NCBI GenBank assembly: GCA_963754335.1
Contig: CAVWFQ010000003.1
Location: 1,054,001 to 1,118,000, forward strand
From: JBBSDP01 sp963754335
Lineage (GTDB): Bacteria > Planctomycetota > Phycisphaerae > Tepidisphaerales > Tepidisphaeraceae
Reading direction: 5' to 3'
DNA length: 64,000 nt
Below are positions 47,950-56,021 of the stretch, one piece after another (the first letter of the stretch is position 1; the number at the start of each line of letters is the position of its first letter). The notes beneath the pieces were generated by a model. The model was given only the letters and a program-made list of their open reading frames with translations, was not told where the DNA came from and did not search any database. Made by a program: the position numbers and the translations under genes.

Positions 47950-49845
47950 TCAGGATCGCCCGGTCTTTGACTCGGTTTGCGGCGCCGACGAAAACGTCCG
48001 TGGTGCGAGGAGGGTCTGAGCGTCCCCGTCCAATTCCGGGTGAATCACGCGAACGGGCACATCCTCCGGCAGAATCGATTCCAGTTTTTCCTGGAAATGC
48101 CCCTTGATCAGATGATACAGCGCGCCGCGACGGCTCGTTCCGATCAGCACTTCACTGACTCCATAAATGGCGGCCGTTTCCGCCATCAGCTCGGCGGCCT
48201 CCGTTCCGCTGTCGTATACCGGCAAAATAGGGACGCCGTTTTGATGGCCCAAATCAAGGAATCGGCTGAAGGTCTTCAGGGCGGCAATGTCGGTATCGAT
48301 ATTGAGGCGGGACTTGTCGTACTTGTAGGACAGCGAGACCTGGCGAATGAAACAAACGACCAGCGTGGATCCTTTCTCTTTGGCCGCGCGGACGGCCGCC
48401 GATGCAAGCAGATCCGACCCGTAAGTTCCCAGCAGCAATTTGGGCTGGACCAGCGCCTCAGCCGTGAGCTGTTCCATGATTGCCTGACGCAGGAGTGTCG
48501 GACGCGGACCTTTGCGTGTGGCGAGCCACTTATTGAGTTGGCGGGCGGTGAGGCCGACGACCATCACGACGATCACGAAGACCAGCGCGTGCAGCTTGGT
48601 GCAGGCAAGCGTGACCCAGATCAACAGCAGGACCACGCCGAGAATCAACATTGGAACTTTTCGCCGCATGCGCCTCAGTCGCGGGTGAATAGCGCAGAGC
48701 GTGACGTTGATGGCAACCGCGCCGATCACGCCGATCGCGTAGAGAGCGGCGAGTTGTTCGAGGTTGTGGCTCACCAGCAGCACGAGGATCGGCGCCGAGG
48801 CTGCCATCACTGCCGGGATCCATGGCACGCCGAAACGATTGAGCTGCACGAGAAACTGCGGAAGTTCTCCGTCGCGCGCCATCAGGTATTGGACGGAGAT
48901 CATGTCAGTGATGGCGGTATTGGTGGCGGAGAGAAGCAAGATCCCGCCCAGGGCTCGCACGCCGAATTCCGCCCACGGCCCGATGTAGGCGCCGCTGAGG
49001 AACGCGAGCATATCGTCTTTGTATTTCTCGCCGTCGCCGTTGGAGAGCTTATGGCTCCCGACCATGCAGATCGCCAGCAGGACGTTAAAGAGGGCCACTT
49101 CGATGGCAACGACCCAGATTGCTTTGCGGGCAGTGACGGGGACCGGCTTTTTCATGACGCCGGTCAGGTTGGCGATGGCCTCCACACCGGACAGGGCCAG
49201 TACGATCTCGACGAAGTGGATCCAAAGTCTACCCGGCGACTCATGTACTTTTCCGACCATGTGCGGCAGCTCGTGCCAGTTCACCTGCGGTAAGGCGCCG
49301 ATGGTAATCAGCAGGGTGATGACGATCATTCCCACCGCGGCGGCGACAGCGAATGCCCCCGTGTGTTTTGGCCCCATCAGGTTAAATGACCCGATCGCGA
49401 TGATCGAGACAATCGCCCACAGCCCCGGCGAATTCCAGGCAAAAAGCGCGGTACCCTGCGGAAGGTGGAAGTAGCGAAATGCATCGAGCGAACTGAGGCT
49501 CGCCGTCACGACATAGTCGGCGAACAACAGTAGCGCACCAACGACGGCGAGCATGTGGCTGCGATGTTTAGCGGCGGTGTAGACACCGCCACCATCGGGA
49601 TAGATCCGACAGATCTGGCTATACGCCCAGCCCACCGCGAGAATCAGCAGACTCATCGCCATGATGAGGTAGAGGCTGCTGCGTTGTGCGAAAAAGAATG
49701 CCAAACCGAGGACATAGAGCCGGCTCGTGCCCCAGTCCCCGAAGAGCAGGCCGGCGGCCTGTTTCCACCCGACATTTCGAGGACGTTCACCGGAAAGTAA
49801 CGCCAAGGCGGCGGGCTTTGAGGGCCCGTCTGTAGCGGTATGCAT
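47950..49845 (-). CDS. APC-superfamily permease (KUP/KimA-like) with UspA-like C-terminus
   Basis: About 631 residues with 12 membrane helices (starting AAGLLFGDWGTSRLYVLGLA; PDGGGVYTAAKHRSHMLAVV) and a C-terminal cytoplasmic domain of about 190 residues resembling a universal-stress-protein fold (TLVVCFIRQVSLSYKY; MAETAAIYGVSEVLIGTSRR). KUP/KimA potassium importers have this plan. The ATG at 49845 is chosen; a GTG 87 nt upstream is in frame. A c-di-AMP riboswitch precedes it, which fits K+ uptake. Confidence 0.85.
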   Translation of the reverse strand: MHTATDGPSKPAALALLSGERPRNVGWKQAAGLLFGDWGTSRLYVLGLAFFFAQRSSLYLIMAMSLLILAVGWAYSQICRIYPDGGGVYTAAKHRSHMLAVVGALLLFADYVVTASLSSLDAFRYFHLPQGTALFAWNSPGLWAIVSIIAIGSFNLMGPKHTGAFAVAAAVGMIVITLLITIGALPQVNWHELPHMVGKVHESPGRLWIHFVEIVLALSGVEAIANLTGVMKKPVPVTARKAIWVVAIEVALFNVLLAICMVGSHKLSNGDGEKYKDDMLAFLSGAYIGPWAEFGVRALGGILLLSATNTAITDMISVQYLMARDGELPQFLVQLNRFGVPWIPAVMAASAPILVLLVSHNLEQLAALYAIGVIGAVAINVTLCAIHPRLRRMRRKVPMLILGVVLLLIWVTLACTKLHALVFVIVVMVVGLTARQLNKWLATRKGPRPTLLRQAIMEQLTAEALVQPKLLLGTYGSDLLASAAVRAAKEKGSTLVVCFIRQVSLSYKYDKSRLNIDTDIAALKTFSRFLDLGHQNGVPILPVYDSGTEAAELMAETAAIYGVSEVLIGTSRRGALYHLIKGHFQEKLESILPEDVPVRVIHPELDGDAQTLLAPRTFSSAPQTESKTGRS

Positions 49846-49969
49846 GAAAATAGTGTCCGATCCCAAAGCCACGCCGCGTCGATCGCGGCCAGCGGTGGTT
49901 CCACATGCACAGCGTTTGCCTGGAATCGGCACGCGACGGGAGAAGGTTGCGCCAGAGCCTCACGTTGTG

Positions 49970-50110
49970 CCCTTTCAAATGCCTACGGGGTTAGCTGACG
50001 GGCTAGGGCCTGAAAGTGCCCCGGGATTTTTGTGAATCCCTGCGCCCCTGGTTCCGGCTGAAACAATCCGAAACCCATGGGTTCCCCGCACCGCGGAACG
50101 AAATAAATCC
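49970..50110 (-). promoter_or_regulatory. c-di-AMP (ydaO/yuaA-type) riboswitch
   Basis: On the minus strand, GGGGAACCCATGGGTTTCGG (starting near 50087) is followed by a stem region (GGGATTCACAAAAATCCC) and the near-invariant 3' segment CCGTCAGCTAACCCCGTAG (50001-49983). These are the core blocks of the ydaO/yuaA c-di-AMP aptamer. It lies about 125 nt before the permease ATG. No terminator with a T-run follows; GCCGCG-ATCGA-CGCGGC lies downstream and might be the expression platform. Confidence 0.85.
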
Positions 50111-50206
50111 GTCCACGATCTCGGCGGTCACGGGCGGAAGCCTAAATGAGTGGGGAGGAGCCTGTCAAATATTACAAAAAAATTCAATAAATCGGGCAAA
50201 ATATTG

Positions 50207-50235
50207 TTGACACTGTTGAGAATGCCCTTTATGGT
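50207..50235 (+). promoter_or_regulatory. Strong sigma70-type promoter
   Basis: TTGACA (50207-50212), 17-nt spacer, TATGGT (50230-50235). It points away from the permease into a gene-free, hairpin-rich region. Confidence 0.65.
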
Positions 50236-50241
50236 GCGATC

Positions 50242-50362
50242 ACTTCAGTGGGTGTGCGAGCAATTTTTGGGAAGAGAATGCCCGGCCTGGGGTTTCTTCC
50301 AATCTGTTTGCTCCTCTAGTGCATACGGCCAATTTCTGGGCGATTGGCTTTTGTAATTTTTT
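50242..50362 (+). ncRNA. Candidate small RNA, about 120 nt
   Basis: From the predicted start of the 50207 promoter to an intrinsic terminator. No ORF of note. Two nested helices are visible: GAGCAA/TTGCTC (50260-50313 region) enclosing GGAAGA/TCTTCC. No known RNA family recognised. Confidence 0.5.
50328..50362 (+). terminator. Intrinsic terminator
   Basis: GCCAAT (50328-50333), 9-nt loop, ATTGGC (50343-50348), then TTTTGTAATTTTTT. A short stem but with a long T-rich tail. Confidence 0.6.
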
Positions 50363-50367
50363 AAAAC

Positions 50368-50514
50368 GTCTCCCGTCCGGATGACAGCACGTCAAAAACC
50401 GGGAGACAGGCAGTGCCGACACGGAGGTCCGCGCCGCGCAGGGATGCGGATGCGACCTCAATTTCTTTTGATGGTCTTTCGACCATCGATCCGATTTTGA
50501 TCGCAAATTTTTTT
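50368..50514 (+). other. Hairpin-rich leader upstream of the S74 gene
   Basis: Three consecutive stems: GTCTCCCG/CGGGAGAC (50368-50407, with inner TGAC/GTCA), GAGGTC/GACCTC (50424-50459) and GATGGTC-TTTC-GACCATC (50470-50487), then a run of seven T at 50508. The rest of the gap up to the S74 gene (50515-50675) shows nothing I can name. The region looks like a structured RNA leader or attenuator. Confidence 0.45.
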
Positions 50515-50675
50515 CGGGCACTTGCGATAAGTAAATTCTGCTTGCAGGGACCACGACCGCTCGGTTTCTGTCGGTGTTTAAGCGAATGGAATTCGCCCGC
50601 GCTCGTTCCGCGCCTGCGTTTGTTCGCAGTGCGCCAAAAAATGTTTGGTCCAACCCTTTTTCAGGAGAAATGCTC

Positions 50676-51149
50676 ATGGAACAGAAAATGCCAAAATCGT
50701 CCCCGGTGGACGTGGCTGCACAGCCCAAGACTAAGAAGCTCTATGTGAAGCCGGAGTTGACGGCTCACGGTTTGGTGGTCGAAAAGACCGAGGGCCGTCG
50801 CGGGCGGGAATCGATATTGCCGATTTTCGTCAGCGATCGTGCTCAAAAGGAAAACTTCGGTTCGATCGACACTCACGCCATTCTCGAAGGCGTCGATGGG
50901 CTGCGGCTCGAATCCTGGAATTACAAGGCCGAAGGTCGTTCCGTGCGGCACCTGGGGCCCATGGCTCAGGACTTTGCCAGGGCGTTCGGACTGGGCGATT
51001 CCGACAAGCACATCCACGCCGCGGATGCCAGCGGCGTCACCCTGGCGGCCGTCCAGGCGCTGTACCGGCTGATTCGCGAGCAGCAAGAGCGGATCGATAG
51101 CCTGGAAGCCGAAGTGCGCGAGTTCCAGGTCTCGCCGCTCGCTGTGTAA
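50676..51149 (+). CDS. Peptidase-S74 chaperone-domain protein with leader-like N-terminus
   Basis: 158 residues. The C-terminal two-thirds is the intramolecular chaperone of tail-fibre/endosialidase proteins: VSDRAQKENFGSIDTHAILE, LRLESWNYKAEG, RHLGPMAQDFARAFGLG and GVTLAAVQALYRLIREQQER. The N-terminal part contains KLYVKPELTAHGLVVEKTEG, which fits Y-x2-P-x-L-x3-G-x5-T, the leader motif read by RiPP recognition elements. No beta-helix or fibre shaft precedes the S74 domain. AGGAG 8 nt upstream selects ATG 50676. No RiPP enzyme is nearby. Confidence 0.8.
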   Translation: MEQKMPKSSPVDVAAQPKTKKLYVKPELTAHGLVVEKTEGRRGRESILPIFVSDRAQKENFGSIDTHAILEGVDGLRLESWNYKAEGRSVRHLGPMAQDFARAFGLGDSDKHIHAADASGVTLAAVQALYRLIREQQERIDSLEAEVREFQVSPLAV

Positions 51150-51290
51150 AACGGCAAAACTGCGTGAGCGCAAAGGGCGCGAATGAAGGACTCGAAGAAG
51201 ACAAAAGTCTGATCTGGGGAGAATTTGCAACGTCTTTCTTCGTGTCCCTCGTCGCGTCCTTTGCGTCTGCGTGGTTGAATCAGATTGGCA

Positions 51291-52733
51291 TCATTCGGCA
51301 TCGGCCGCCCGCGGTTCAGATTTCGCAGCTGCGGGGCTGGGGGCAAAGGCGATGATTGATGTCTCTATTGCCGGCACCGTCGCCGCCGCTGCTCCGTTGG
51401 CGAGCAGGCGCTGAGCAAATCCTTCCGCCTGATCCACCTCGCCGTGGACTACGAAAAATTCTGTCGAGTCGGTCAGGGTTCGGCGCAGAAAGCGCAGCAG
51501 TTCGTCGCCGTCGGCGTGCGCGCTCAGTCCATGGATCGTCCTGACCTGGCACTTCAGATCATACCATCGGTCGTAAATCCGAATGCGCGGCTGGCGGTCC
51601 TGAATACGCCGCCCGAGTGTCTGGGGCGGGATCCATCCGCAAAAAACAATCAGGTTATCCGGATTCTCGACGCTCTGCGTGAGGTGATGGAGAACGCGCC
51701 CGAATTCGCACGTCGGGCTGGAGGCGATGATCACGCAAGGACCCGATTGACGATTGATCCGCTTGCTCTCATCCGGACTGGACGCAAACGTGATCGGCAA
51801 TAGGCTGAAGAGGTCCCCCTTACCAATCATTTGATTGGTCTGCTCATCGTAATTCTCCCGGAACTGACTGTGGACGCGGGTTACTTCGACACCCATCGGG
51901 CTATCGACGAAAACCGGAATCGCAGGGATCTGCTTTGCGGCGACGAACTGTTCCAGATACCACAACACAGTCTGCGTTCGCCCGACCGCGAATGATGGAA
52001 CGATCATCCGGCTCTTTTTCGCGATGCAAGTTTTCACCGCGTCGAGAAATTGCGGTCCGACCGCCGCCATCGGTCCATGCGAAGTGTTCCCGTAAGTACT
52101 TTCGGTGATCACCATTGAAACCGGACCGGGGATGACTTGCGGGTCGCGTAAAATTGGAGCGTCATAACGCCCCACATCCGCCGTGAAAATCAGTGTTCGC
52201 GGCTTGTTGCCTTCGTTCCATTCCAACAGCACGTAAGCGGATCCCAGAATGTGGCCGGCGTCGAAAAAGGTAAATGACACGCCCTTGCCCAGATCCGTCT
52301 TCTGCTGATAGGGAATGCGTTGAAAACGTTTGATCACGTTTGGCACGTCCGCGACACCGTAAAGCATTCGCGGCGCCGGTTCCCCGGGATTTCGCGAACG
52401 GTGCGCGATGTAATTCACGTCCTCTTCCTGAATTTTTGCCGAATCGGCCAGGACGATTCGAGCGACTTCCGCCGTGGCGGGGGTGCAATAGATCGGGCCG
52501 GCAAATCCCGCGCAGCGCCACCGGCAGCTTTCCGCAATGATCGAGATGGCCGTGAGAAAGGATGATCGCGTCGGCGGTTTTGACGTCGGCCGGGAGCGAA
52601 CCATTGATCCGGTTCGCCTCTTCTCGCGCCCTTGGTAAAGGCCCATGTCCAGAAAAATCCGCAATCCGTTAATTTCAAGAAGGTGACTTGAGCCCGTCAC
52701 CGTCCGATCCGCGCCGCAGAATTGGATTCTCAT
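51291..52733 (-). CDS. MBL-fold beta-CASP RNase-like exonuclease (2 compensating breaks)
   Basis: 480 residues of the metallo-beta-lactamase/beta-CASP (YsgA/CPSF73-like) type. N-terminus MRIQFCGADRTVTGSSHLLE; later TESTYGNTSHGP, VPSFAVGRTQTVLWYLEQ and TIHGLSAHADGDELLRFL. As written, about 37 residues after LYQGRE are out of frame: adding a base near 52622 and removing one near 52505 changes them to LPADVKTADAIILSHGHLDH followed by CGKLPVALRGFAGP, which restores the HxHxDH zinc motif. The two breaks cancel, so the frame looks open but encodes a wrong active-site segment. Confidence 0.9.
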   Translation of the reverse strand: MRIQFCGADRTVTGSSHLLEINGLRIFLDMGLYQGREKRRTGSMVRSRPTSKPPTRSSFLTAISIIAESCRWRCAGFAGPIYCTPATAEVARIVLADSAKIQEEDVNYIAHRSRNPGEPAPRMLYGVADVPNVIKRFQRIPYQQKTDLGKGVSFTFFDAGHILGSAYVLLEWNEGNKPRTLIFTADVGRYDAPILRDPQVIPGPVSMVITESTYGNTSHGPMAAVGPQFLDAVKTCIAKKSRMIVPSFAVGRTQTVLWYLEQFVAAKQIPAIPVFVDSPMGVEVTRVHSQFRENYDEQTNQMIGKGDLFSLLPITFASSPDESKRINRQSGPCVIIASSPTCEFGRVLHHLTQSVENPDNLIVFCGWIPPQTLGRRIQDRQPRIRIYDRWYDLKCQVRTIHGLSAHADGDELLRFLRRTLTDSTEFFVVHGEVDQAEGFAQRLLANGAAAATVPAIETSIIAFAPSPAAAKSEPRAADAE

Positions 52734-52848
52734 GAATCAGAAGGTAATCGCCCCAACGGTCGGGGGGAAATCCCAGGTCGCCACAGACCTTGGACACCGT
52801 TGATTTCCCTCCACGACGGGGCTCTGCCCCGTCGTGGATGTTGGTGAC

Positions 52849-54484
52849 TCATCCGAAAGCGATGTCAGCGATCCGGTGTCGTGTCAGACCAGTCAGATAG
52901 ATCTCTCCCGACGGCTGTCGGCCGTCCCAGCTTTCCCACAAAACGATGCGCTGCCGATCCGGGGAAACGGCGGCTAGGCTCGCTGTCGAACCATTTACCA
53001 TTCTGAGACTGCGATAGGGGCTTAGATACTCGGTGACGAGGCCGTCTTCGAGGCCGATGCATTGCACGGGCCCGCCGTCAGTCGCCAGCAGGAGTCGCCT
53101 TCCGTCCAGCCAGGGAAGGGTCGAGGCGGCCCGCACCCGCACGCCTCGACGTTGTGTCTCCAGTTCCCGGCCTGGCGAACTGCTCTCGATCAGGCGGATC
53201 GTGCCATTTTCAAAAACGACGATCAGAGAACGCGCGTCGTTCTCCACGATTGCCACGATCTCATCGGGTGATTCGCACAGCACCGGATGCATCGTCGCTC
53301 CGTCCCACCGAAACAGGCGATCGCCCACGCTAAAGAGCACCGAACCCTCCGGAAGCGCCTGAAGGTTTCGCGGGCCAGCGGGCAATCCACCCGAACTGCG
53401 GGCAATCCCGCTGCTGTCGCTGTTCATGCTCATTGCGATCGTCGTCGGTCGTGCTGATACCCCAAACCGCGCCGGCGGCAGGACCGCGCGCGGCGTATCG
53501 GGTTGATCGCGGTCCCACCAAACCACGCCGGCTTCCCCGTGAGTGGCGATGAGGCTCCGGTGCTGTGCCACGAAAACAACCTGATTGAACCCGAGCTGCG
53601 ATTGAAAGTCGGGAACGCGATAGAGTCTGGGTTCTCCGAGTGCATCGGGGCGCAGTACCATCACCCCGCTCTGCGCGCCAACCAGAAGCGCCGGTTGTCC
53701 TTCCAGATCCGTCGATTGCACGCTGCGCAGGGGACCCAGCGTCGGCGGAAGGGCAGTCAATTCCGGCCGCGCCGATCGTTGCGATGCGTCAATCCGAACC
53801 AGATACGGACCTGCGACTGCCCAGAGAGACGGTTTTTGCTTGTTCTGGGCGCTGGCCATGAGCAGCGTCCGCAGCATCGATCCGCGATCGGAAGGGCTGA
53901 CCCGTTCGAGCACTTTCCCGGCCGACAGTTCCGGCGTCGCTTTGCGCAATTCCTGAAACTCGCGCACGAGCTGGGCGGTACGTTGCATCTGCTCGAGTTC
54001 GCCCGCGGCACGCTGATCCAGCATGGATTGCTGGATCTTGCGGAGCCGTTGCTGCTCATAACTGAGGCTTTGGAAATCGACATCGAATGGGGCCAGAAGC
54101 TCGACCCCGCATGCGAAAGCGGCGGGACGGGACGCGGCCACGATCGCATCGATCATCGAACGCCGCGTCGCTTCGCTTCCTTCCGCCCAGGCCGCTCCGG
54201 TGGATTGCGCGGCGGCTTTGGCGGCTGCGCTTGCAGCGCAGGCGCGAAATGCGCTGACAGATCCTGTCCGGTTACCACATTTCGTCCGGCGAGCAGCACT
54301 TCAGCGAACATCCGTCGATCCAGCGGGTTATCCACCGCCTGTACGCTGGCCGTAAAAATGCAGCGCAGATCGTTTCCATCCGAGGTGTTCAGCCCGTTCA
54401 GTTCCCACCGTACGCGCAGCGGATGGCGCGGACCAATACTGCAGCACCATCACGGCGGGCCAGTTCGTTCTCCTGCAACGGCAT
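52849..54484 (-). CDS. SPFH-like/coiled-coil/beta-propeller protein (2 frame breaks)
   Basis: About 545 codons after adding one base near 54428 and one near 54228. N-terminus MPLQENELARRDGAAVLVRR, then NDLRCIFTASVQAVDNPLDR and RMFAEVLLAGRNVV, resembling an SPFH/prohibitin-like domain; an Ala-rich helix; a charged helical region (EQQRLRKIQQSMLDQRAAGE); and from about residue 240 a repeat-rich beta domain with Trp and Asp (VVWWDRDQPDT; FSVGDRLFRWDG) resembling a propeller. I do not know a function. The start overlaps the 3' end of the exchanger gene by 35 nt. Domain assignment is tentative. Confidence 0.6.
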
Positions 54485-55655
54485 GGATCGACTCCGTTCC
54501 CGAATCATATCCTTCCCCGTGTGAGAGGGGGATATAAAAGAAAGTGATCGCGAGAATCGCATAGACGGCGAGTAACAAGACCCCTTCAAACCAGTTGGTT
54601 TCCCCGTTCATTCCGATGATCACGACGACCGCCACCGTGAGGAGGACCGCGGCCACCTCCATCGGGGTGAAAATCAAATTCATCCGCTCTGCGTGGGACC
54701 CTGCAGGGATCAACAGTCCGAACAGCACGAGGACCGGCGTTGCGAACAGGGCGATTTGCAGGCTGCTCTGGTAGGTAATCGCCATCGCCGTGTCCATATC
54801 ATTGCGCCGCGCAAGCAGAAAGGCCGTCGAATGCTCGGCGGCGTTGCCGATGATCGCCAGGACGATCACGCCGACGAATATCTTGTTCCAGCCCAGAGCA
54901 TGCCCCATCTGTTCGACCGTGCCGGTAAGCAACTCGGCGAGAATTGCGACGCCAACCGAAGCCATCAGAAGGGCCAGCACGCTTCGTCGCACCGACCAGG
55001 TCCCCGAGACCCCGCCGATTCCGGCGGGATGCTCGTCAGTGAGGGCCGGCGGACGCGAGAAAATATGCGCGTGGGTCTTCAGCGTGAAAAGCAGCCCGGC
55101 GCCATACACGGCCAGCAGGATGACGCTCGCGCCGATCGAAACCCCGATCTCATGCTCCGCCAGATGAGGATCGCGGGCGCTGAAGCTGAAATGAAAGATG
55201 GCGGGAAACAACATCGCCGTGACCGCAACGGCAAGCAGTCCGGCATTGGTCTCGGCGGCGGCACGAGAAAACCGCTGTCGTTCGCGCTTCCAGCCTCCGA
55301 CGACCATGGCCCCGCCGGAAACCAGCAGCAGATTTCCAAGAATTGAGCCGGTCAGCGAGGCCTTGACGATGTCGCTCAATCCCCGGGTCAGCGCGACGAT
55401 GCCGATAATCAATTCGGCGGCATTTCCAAATGACGCGTTGAGCAGGCCGCCCCACGTCGGCCCGACGCGATCCGCGAGTTGCTCGGTGGCGATTCCCATC
55501 AGGCGCGCCAGCGGAATCATCGCGATTGCCGCCAGGGCAAAGGTGACCGTCGGCTCCCAGGATTTGCCCGGCTGGCCGGGGGTGTGGGCAAACCGCCAGT
55601 GAACCACCAGCGCGAAAGGCATCGTGAGATAGCCGGCCCACCTGATCGATCGCAT
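54450..55655 (-). CDS. Ca2+/H+ exchanger (CaCA/CAX family)
   Basis: About 401 residues, 11 or so helices, with the two family motifs GNAAELIIGIVALTRG and GNAAEHSTAFLLAR that hold the Glu residues of the ion site. Exports Ca2+ in exchange for protons. ATG 55655 is chosen; the frame also opens at a TTG (55691). The C-terminal tail is unrelated to the family. It overlaps the downstream gene. Confidence 0.9.
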   Translation of the reverse strand: MRSIRWAGYLTMPFALVVHWRFAHTPGQPGKSWEPTVTFALAAIAMIPLARLMGIATEQLADRVGPTWGGLLNASFGNAAELIIGIVALTRGLSDIVKASLTGSILGNLLLVSGGAMVVGGWKRERQRFSRAAAETNAGLLAVAVTAMLFPAIFHFSFSARDPHLAEHEIGVSIGASVILLAVYGAGLLFTLKTHAHIFSRPPALTDEHPAGIGGVSGTWSVRRSVLALLMASVGVAILAELLTGTVEQMGHALGWNKIFVGVIVLAIIGNAAEHSTAFLLARRNDMDTAMAITYQSSLQIALFATPVLVLFGLLIPAGSHAERMNLIFTPMEVAAVLLTVAVVVIIGMNGETNWFEGVLLLAVYAILAITFFYIPLSHGEGYDSGTESIHAVAGERTGPP

Positions 55656-55754
55656 CGCGCGGATTGTGAGGCAGTGGCGGGAGGCCGTCAAACTGAAACC
55701 GCGTCACAATTCACGCACCGCGCGTTCACAATCCCAAATTCTTTCGGAGCGACC

Positions 55755-55933
55755 GGGTGCGTGACAGATTCGGCGGTCCAAAAAGTCTCCCCCTCGCCCG
55801 GTACTCCGGGAGAGGGCGCGGGGTGAGGGTCCTCAACGCGCGATACGGATGACCCTCACCCCAACCCTCTCCCAGAGTACCCAGAGTACTGGGAGAGGGA
55901 GAAAAACTCTGCCGCCGATTCTGTCACGCACCC
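55755..55933. repeat. MITE-like element copy 3 (full length)
   Basis: 179 bp with 22-bp terminal inverted repeats (GGGTGCGTGACAGATTCGG / CCGATTCTGTCACGCACCC; one mismatch). Inside are CCGGTACTCCGG-type and CCCAGAGTACTGGG palindromes and the CCCTCACCCCAACCCTCTCC cassette. This fills most of the 366-nt gap between cax and amrS (55656-56021); the rest shows only the amrS leader. Confidence 0.82.
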
Positions 55934-56021
55934 GGAGCGACCCCATTGCGCCGCTTCGCCTTGAATCGCCGCCTAAAATACCTTAGGTTCGATTCAACTT
56001 CGGTCATCATGGAGGCATCAG

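Noticed and set aside
47977..49293. 438-codon plus-strand ORF opposite the permease
   Set aside because: Antisense of membrane helices; gives charged, His-rich low-complexity protein with no family.
50574..50675. Longer start for the S74 protein
   Set aside because: The upstream extension is Arg/Ala-rich and precedes the AGGAG site that fits ATG 50676.
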